A DNA stretch of 9,900 bases from DAOTZS01 sp034434335 (GTDB lineage Bacteria > Chloroflexota > Anaerolineae > CG2-30-64-16): positions 1 through 9,900 of the forward strand of contig DAOTZS010000141.1 in the NCBI GenBank assembly GCA_034434335.1, in the 5' to 3' direction. A program made the translations under genes and the position numbers. Of this stretch, positions 5,557-9,900 are shown in pieces. Numbering within the stretch: position 1 is the first letter of the stretch; every line of letters begins with the position of its first letter. The notes below the pieces were generated by a model. That model saw nothing but the letters and a program-made list of their open reading frames with translations, did not search any database and had not been told where the DNA came from.

Positions 5557-6666
5557 ATGCACATCGGTATTGACGCCAGATTGGTGTACTACACCCGGGC
5601 CGGCATCGGTCAGTACACCCTCCGGTTGACACAGGCGTTAGCCAGCACTTTCAAAGAAGATCGTTTCACACTGCTCCAGGACCGGCGTAATTCACAACCT
5701 CTGGTCAGCGCCCCCAACATCGCTGTCGCCAGGAGTCTCATCCCCAGCCATCATCGGCTAGAACAGGTCTTGCTGCCCTGGGAAGTGAACCGCCTGCGCG
5801 TGGATGTCTTTCACAGCCCAGATTTCATTCCGCCCTTGCGTGCCAAAGGGCCCTTTGTCATCACCATTCACGACCTGGCGTTCCTGATCTACCCGCACTT
5901 TCTGACCCGGGAGAGCGCGCGCTATTACGGGCAAATAGACCGGGCAGTGCGCCGCGCCGATCGCATCATCGCTGTTTCCCAGAGCACCAAGAACGATCTC
6001 GTCAGGATGCTCGGCACGCGCGAGGAAAAGGTCACCGTGATCTATGAGGCCGCCGATCCAATGTTTAAGCCTTTGGATCGCACGGCTGCCCTGCGCCACG
6101 TGCAGGCCCTTTTCGACCTGCCCGACGAGTTTATCCTTTTCGTAAGCACTATCGAACCGCGCAAGAACGTGGTTGGCCTGCTGCGGGCCTATCACCGGTT
6201 GCGCAACGTTTACAAGCTGACCCCGGGCCTGGTCCTGGCCGGCGCGCCAGGCTGGCTCTATGAGGAGGTCCATGCTGAGGTTGAGAGGCTGCGCCTGCAG
6301 TCCCACTGTTTTTTCCTGGGCCGCGTGAGCGCCCACGATCTGCTCCAGCTCTATAACGCTGCCCGTTGCCTGGTGCACCCCGCCTTCTATGAGGGATTTG
6401 GCCTGCCTCCCCTGGAAGCGATGGCCTGCGGCACACCGGTGATCGTCTCCAACGTCTCCAGCCTGCCGGAGGTGGTAGGGGATGCCGCCCTGCTTGTCAA
6501 TCCCCAGAACGATGAAGAGATCACCGTGGCTCTTTGGCGTCTCCTCAGCAGCCCAGAACTCTGGCAGGAGTTGCAGGCCAAAGGCTTGCGACGCGCGGCA
6601 GCCTTCTCCTGGCGTGTGGCAGCCGAAATGACCATGGAGGTTTACCGCCAGGCGGCCGCCAGCTAG
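5557..6666 (+). CDS. GT4-family glycosyltransferase
   Basis: This 369-residue cytoplasmic glycosyltransferase has the GT-B fold. The N-terminal acceptor domain begins MHIGIDARLVYY with a Gly-rich loop (RAGIGQYT). The donor domain begins around TIEPRKN (198-204), a motif typical of GT4 mannosyl- or rhamnosyltransferase-like enzymes. The EX7E nucleotide-sugar motif is intact as E279-GFGLPPL-E287, followed by EAMACGTPVI. The family retains the anomeric configuration and usually uses a GDP- or UDP-sugar; donor and acceptor cannot be told here. GGAGG (5541-5545) lies 11 bases before the ATG, a rather long gap. CTCC at 5550-5553 could pair with it in a small hairpin, which may modulate initiation. 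It is the first gene of the glycan operon, behind the promoter at 5425-5453 and the leader hairpin. Confidence 0.92.
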   Translation: MHIGIDARLVYYTRAGIGQYTLRLTQALASTFKEDRFTLLQDRRNSQPLVSAPNIAVARSLIPSHHRLEQVLLPWEVNRLRVDVFHSPDFIPPLRAKGPFVITIHDLAFLIYPHFLTRESARYYGQIDRAVRRADRIIAVSQSTKNDLVRMLGTREEKVTVIYEAADPMFKPLDRTAALRHVQALFDLPDEFILFVSTIEPRKNVVGLLRAYHRLRNVYKLTPGLVLAGAPGWLYEEVHAEVERLRLQSHCFFLGRVSAHDLLQLYNAARCLVHPAFYEGFGLPPLEAMACGTPVIVSNVSSLPEVVGDAALLVNPQNDEEITVALWRLLSSPELWQELQAKGLRRAAAFSWRVAAEMTMEVYRQAAAS

Positions 6667-6766
6667 CCCTCCCCGGAGTTCTTGGGGCCGGGGCAGATGC
6701 CATATGGCGGATGTGGCGACTCCAGGAATTCTCGGGGCGGGCCATCAATGCCCCATAGCGAATCCC

Positions 6767-8050
6767 ATGGCAAGCATCTTGATCCTGACCCCTCAGTTCC
6801 CCTACCCGCCCCATGCGTTCACCGGCTATACCCAGGGCACCACTCTCCGCAACTTCAACCTGATCGCCTGGCTGGCCGAACGCCATACAGTTGACCTGTT
6901 GACTTTTATGACATCTCCAGGACCGGCCAGGCCAGGGGACGGGGAAACGGGTTCGGCCGCCGCGGATGGGGCCTGCGCCTCCCTGCAACCCTATTGCCGG
7001 CGGGTCCTGGCCTATCCGGCGCCTGTGCGCTCTCTGGCCCGCCGCGGCTACGATACCCTTCTCAACCCTCTGCCCGACATGGCCCTGCGGCTGGCAAGCC
7101 CGGCCATGCATGCTCACCTCACTCGCCTGCTGAGGGAAAACCACTACGACGTCCTCCAGGTGGAGGGGATTGAGATGGCGCCTTACGCCCTGGAAGTGGC
7201 CAGGAAGGGATGCCCGAGCACAGGAGCCCGGCCACGCCTGGTCTTCGATGATCACAACGCTGAGTACCTGCTGCAGAAACGCGCTTTTCTGGCCGATCTC
7301 CATCGGCCGGGCCGCTGGCCAGCCGCCTTCTATTCGCTGATCCAATGGCGCAAGCTGGCTGCCTACGAGCGCCGTATCTGCCAGGCCGCCGATCATGTCA
7401 TCGCCGTCTCGGATGCCGACCGCCACGCCTTGCAGCGCCTGGTGCCGGGCCTGGAAGTCACCGTTGTGCCTAATGGAGTGGACCTGGCCTTCTACCGGCC
7501 AGATGCTGTCTCGCCACAGCCAGGCATGGGACCTCATGCCCTGGTCTTCACCGGCAAGATGGATTATCGGCCTAACGTGGATGCCGTGCTTTGGTTCGCC
7601 GAGGCGGTGCTGCCCTTGATCCTGGCCCGGGTGCCTGATGTCCGCTTCTATGTGGTGGGGCAGCAACCCCACGCCCGCCTTGCCCGGCTGGCCGGCCATC
7701 CCGCCATTATCCTGACTGGCCGCGTTCCCGATGTCCGGCCCTACATTGCGGGGGCTGCGGTGTACGTAGTGCCGTTGCGCATCGGTGGCGGCACTCGCCT
7801 GAAGGTATTAGAGGCGATGGCGATGGCCCGAGCTATTGTCTCCACCCACCTGGGCTGTGATGGCTTCCCGTTCGAGGACCGTCACCAGGTGCGCCTGGCC
7901 GACGAGCCGGCCGCCTTTGCGGCCGCGGTGATCGAGCTGCTGCACGACCATCAGCAGGCTGAAGCCCTGGGGCGCACCGCGCGTGCCTTTGTCGAAGCCC
8001 ATTTCGGCTGGGGTGCCATTCTGCCGCGCCTGGAGAAGCTGTACCCATGA
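6767..8050 (+). CDS. GT4-like glycosyltransferase (GGGTRLK subtype)
   Basis: This 427-residue GT-B glycosyltransferase starts MASILILTPQFPYPP, the characteristic opening of sugar transferases in exopolysaccharide and exosortase-linked clusters. Other signatures: DDHNAEYLLQKR, AVSDADRHAL, VVPNGVDLAFYRP, FTGKMDYRPNVDAVLWF, and IGGGTRLKVLEAMAMARAIVST with E349. The first Glu of the classical EX7E motif is replaced by the GGGTR segment, as is usual in this subgroup. The start at 6767 is chosen because the family begins here. An in-frame ATG at 6704 would add 21 atypical residues. Neither start has a clear ribosome binding site, so the choice is uncertain. It lies 100 bases after the previous gene and overlaps the next by ATGA. 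Donor and acceptor sugars are unknown. Confidence 0.88.
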   Translation: MASILILTPQFPYPPHAFTGYTQGTTLRNFNLIAWLAERHTVDLLTFMTSPGPARPGDGETGSAAADGACASLQPYCRRVLAYPAPVRSLARRGYDTLLNPLPDMALRLASPAMHAHLTRLLRENHYDVLQVEGIEMAPYALEVARKGCPSTGARPRLVFDDHNAEYLLQKRAFLADLHRPGRWPAAFYSLIQWRKLAAYERRICQAADHVIAVSDADRHALQRLVPGLEVTVVPNGVDLAFYRPDAVSPQPGMGPHALVFTGKMDYRPNVDAVLWFAEAVLPLILARVPDVRFYVVGQQPHARLARLAGHPAIILTGRVPDVRPYIAGAAVYVVPLRIGGGTRLKVLEAMAMARAIVSTHLGCDGFPFEDRHQVRLADEPAAFAAAVIELLHDHQQAEALGRTARAFVEAHFGWGAILPRLEKLYP

Positions 8051-9294
8051 ATGGTTTCCCGTTACCGGCGAACTATCAGGCCCGGACACGCCGGCAAACC
8101 ATCCGGCTGGCCCTCCTGCGCTTCAGCGGGCGATTATACCGGCGCCACGCTGCCCAGCCCGTCCCTCCGCGCAAAATCCTGCTCATCCGGCCAGACCACC
8201 TGGGCGACCTCCTGTTCCTGACACCGGCTTTACGTGCCCTGCGAGAGGCGCTGCCGCAGGCACAGATCACCCTGCTGGTGGGGCCGTGGGGCCACGACGT
8301 GCTCCGCAACAACCCCTATGCCGACGAGATCCGCATTTGCCCTTTCCCGGGCTTCGAGCGCCAACCCAAAAGCGGGCTTCTGGCACCCTACCGCTTGCTG
8401 TACCAGGTGGCAGGAGATCTCCGGCCTCAGGGTTACGACACGGCGGTGACCCTGCGCTATGACCATTGGTGGGGAGCATGGCTGGCCGCCGCGGCCGGCA
8501 TACCCCGCCGCATTGGCTACCTCTGGCCCGAGACAGAACCTTTCCTGACCGAGGGGCTCCCTTATTTTCCCCACCATCATGAAGTGGAGCAGAACGGCCG
8601 CCTGCTGGCCCGCCTGGTACCCAACACCGAGCTGAGGCTGGGACCGCTCTACTTTGCAGTCCAACCCGAGGAGCGGGCCTGGGCCAGGAGCTGGCTGGCT
8701 CAACATGAGATTGACCCGGGCCGCCCCCTGGTGGCCATCCATCCCGGCGCGGGTGCAGAGGTTAAGCAATGGCCGACGGCTGCCTGGGCTACGGTGGCCA
8801 CCGGCCTGATCGCCTCGCACCAGGCCCAGATCGTCCTGACCGGCAGCGCGGCCGAGCGCTCATTGACGACAGCCATTGCATCGGCTGTAGCGCAGCCCGT
8901 GTTCGATATGGCCGGGCAGACCACCCTGGGGCAGCTAGCCGCGCTCCAGGAGCGCTGCGCCCTGGTATTGGGTTCTGACAGCGGACCGCTGCATCTGGCG
9001 GTGGCCATGGGCACACCGACCGTACACCTCCACGGGCCAGTTTCCGCCGAGCGGTTTGGCCCTTGGGGCCAGCCAGGCCGGCACATCGTCATCGCCAGTG
9101 AGTGGACCTGTGCGCCTTGCCATCGGCTGGATTGGCCGCCGGCCACCCTGGCTCAGCATCGCTGCATGGCTGCCATTGCCCCTGAGCGTGTACTACTGGC
9201 CGCCCGCCGCCTCCTGCGCGACCATTTTCAGCCTCAGCCAGGGCCGGCACTGGACAGGGGGCCCGCAGCCTCTCAACTCACACCAGGAGCCTGA
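8047..9294 (+). CDS. GT9-family glycosyltransferase (ADP-heptose:LPS heptosyltransferase type)
   Basis: This 415-residue protein matches the RfaF/WaaC-type family GT9. After a basic, roughly 42-residue N-terminal extension comes KILLIRPDHLGDLLFLTPAL, with D50 and GD (53-54) forming the family's glycine/aspartate signature. Later come H232-PGAG, K240 in VKQWP (donor phosphate contact in the family), VLTGSAAE, and D311-SGPLHLAVAMGTP. Near the C-terminus a C355-x2-C358 pair and C373 (HRCM) match the cysteine pattern seen in many GT9 proteins. The start ATG lies inside the stop of the upstream gene (ATGA, 8047-8050), with GGAG at 8032-8035, so the two are coupled. GT9 enzymes classically add heptose to lipopolysaccharide. 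In a probable Chloroflexota host another surface glycan acceptor is more likely. Confidence 0.92.
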   Translation: MNGFPLPANYQARTRRQTIRLALLRFSGRLYRRHAAQPVPPRKILLIRPDHLGDLLFLTPALRALREALPQAQITLLVGPWGHDVLRNNPYADEIRICPFPGFERQPKSGLLAPYRLLYQVAGDLRPQGYDTAVTLRYDHWWGAWLAAAAGIPRRIGYLWPETEPFLTEGLPYFPHHHEVEQNGRLLARLVPNTELRLGPLYFAVQPEERAWARSWLAQHEIDPGRPLVAIHPGAGAEVKQWPTAAWATVATGLIASHQAQIVLTGSAAERSLTTAIASAVAQPVFDMAGQTTLGQLAALQERCALVLGSDSGPLHLAVAMGTPTVHLHGPVSAERFGPWGQPGRHIVIASEWTCAPCHRLDWPPATLAQHRCMAAIAPERVLLAARRLLRDHFQPQPGPALDRGPAASQLTPGA

Positions 9295-9298
9295 TCCC

Positions 9299-9900
9299 AT
9301 GCCCGCCACCCCAATGCTCACCTTGCTTGCCGAAGACCATCACTGGTGGTTTGCCAGCCGCACCCGGGCGATCCTGGCCTATCTCGACCGCCACCTGGGC
9401 CCTGGCCAGGAACGCACCATCCTGGACGTTGGCTGCGGGGCAGCCAATATGGCCCATCATCTGGGCCACTTCGGGCGGGTGATAGGGGTGGACAATAACG
9501 CGCGGCCGCTGGCCGTGGCACGCACCCGGGGCCTGGCCGCGTGTCTGGGCAGGGCTGAGAGCCTGCCCTTTCCCGACGAGACATTCCATCTGGTAGCGTT
9601 GCTGGACACGGTGGAGCATGTGCCAGAGGAGGAACGGGTCTTTGCCGAGTGCTGGCGAGTGCTGCGTAGCGCCAGACCCGGCCGCCACGAACAGGCTGGA
9701 CGGCTTCTGGTGACCGTGCCGGCCTTCATGTGGCTGTGGAGCCAGAACGACGTAATCAACCTGCACCAGCGCCGTTACACTGTGGCAGGGCTCCGGGCCA
9801 GGCTGACACGCCACGGGTTCAGAGTGATACGGATCTCCTACAACAACTTTTTCGTGTTCCCCCTGGCCGCGGCGCTCATCTGGCTCAGACGTGGGCGCGC
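9299..9900 (+). CDS. Class I SAM-dependent methyltransferase (3' end outside window)
   Basis: An open frame of 200 complete codons runs from ATG at 9299 off the right edge. AGGAG (9285-9289) lies 9 bases upstream, and the start is 4 bases after the GT9 stop. Seen: an N-terminal AEDHHWWFASRT segment typical of methyltransferases in glycan clusters; motif I LDVGCGAANM (from L42); VIGVDN (D65); AESLPFPDETFHLV; DTVEHV (103-108); then VTVPAF and a WSQNDVINLHQRRYT segment. The C-terminal part seen so far, NNFFVFPLAAALIWL, looks hydrophobic and may be a membrane-associated tail. Where relatives usually read VLRPGGRLL, this one has extra residues (about 124-135, SARPGRHEQAGR), possibly a small loop insertion. 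The likely job is methylating a sugar or lipid-linked intermediate made by the neighbouring glycosyltransferases. The substrate is inferred from context only. Confidence 0.88.
   Translation, partial: MPATPMLTLLAEDHHWWFASRTRAILAYLDRHLGPGQERTILDVGCGAANMAHHLGHFGRVIGVDNNARPLAVARTRGLAACLGRAESLPFPDETFHLVALLDTVEHVPEEERVFAECWRVLRSARPGRHEQAGRLLVTVPAFMWLWSQNDVINLHQRRYTVAGLRARLTRHGFRVIRISYNNFFVFPLAAALIWLRRGR

Noticed and set aside
6545..7699. 384-codon minus-strand open frame across the glycosyltransferase genes
   Set aside because: It is antisense to two well-recognised GT4 genes, has no family motifs, and is the expected by-product of high GC codon use.

Overview
The window looks like chromosomal DNA of a GC-rich member of the Chloroflexota (Anaerolineae/Caldilineae-like). 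This is inferred from base composition, from the mix of protein families (compact M1 lipoprotein, SLBB-HhH ComEA, slipin, GT4/GT9 sugar genes) and from GC-rich hairpins between genes. No rRNA or marker gene confirms it. I see no tRNA, CRISPR array, phage gene or complete insertion sequence.

Layout. Bases 1-287 hold two strong hairpins and a well-formed promoter (TTGGTG, 17 bp, TATACT). From it runs a tight + strand operon at 288-3401: a TM1367-type cyclophilin-like protein, a PLP-dependent Cys/Met-metabolism enzyme and an M1-family metallopeptidase lipoprotein. Bases 3402-3840 are a gene-free, hairpin-dense interval between convergent genes. It contains a perfect 16-bp palindrome and a 220-bp element bounded by a perfect 14-bp inverted repeat. 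On the minus strand, 5284-3841, a slipin (SPFH/band 7 membrane protein) is followed 4 bases later by a ComEA-like DNA-binding protein. A divergent promoter region (about 5370-5453) separates these from a + strand polysaccharide cluster, which runs from 5557 off the right edge: two GT4-type glycosyltransferases, a GT9 (heptosyltransferase-type) glycosyltransferase and a class I SAM methyltransferase cut by the window end.

How the genes fit together. The first operon mixes sulfur amino-acid metabolism with an exported peptidase, and its joint logic is unclear. The slipin and ComEA are both membrane-anchored, but their usual partners (NfeD, ComEC) are not adjacent. The final cluster is a conventional surface glycan assembly and modification operon, with ATGA overlap or short spacing between its later genes. 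Its leader carries a terminator-like hairpin with a U-run between promoter and first gene, which suggests attenuation.

No gene here is a clear candidate for an undescribed system. The most unusual features are non-coding (the 220-bp inverted-repeat element and the glycan operon leader), together with a few atypical active-site residues in the PLP enzyme.
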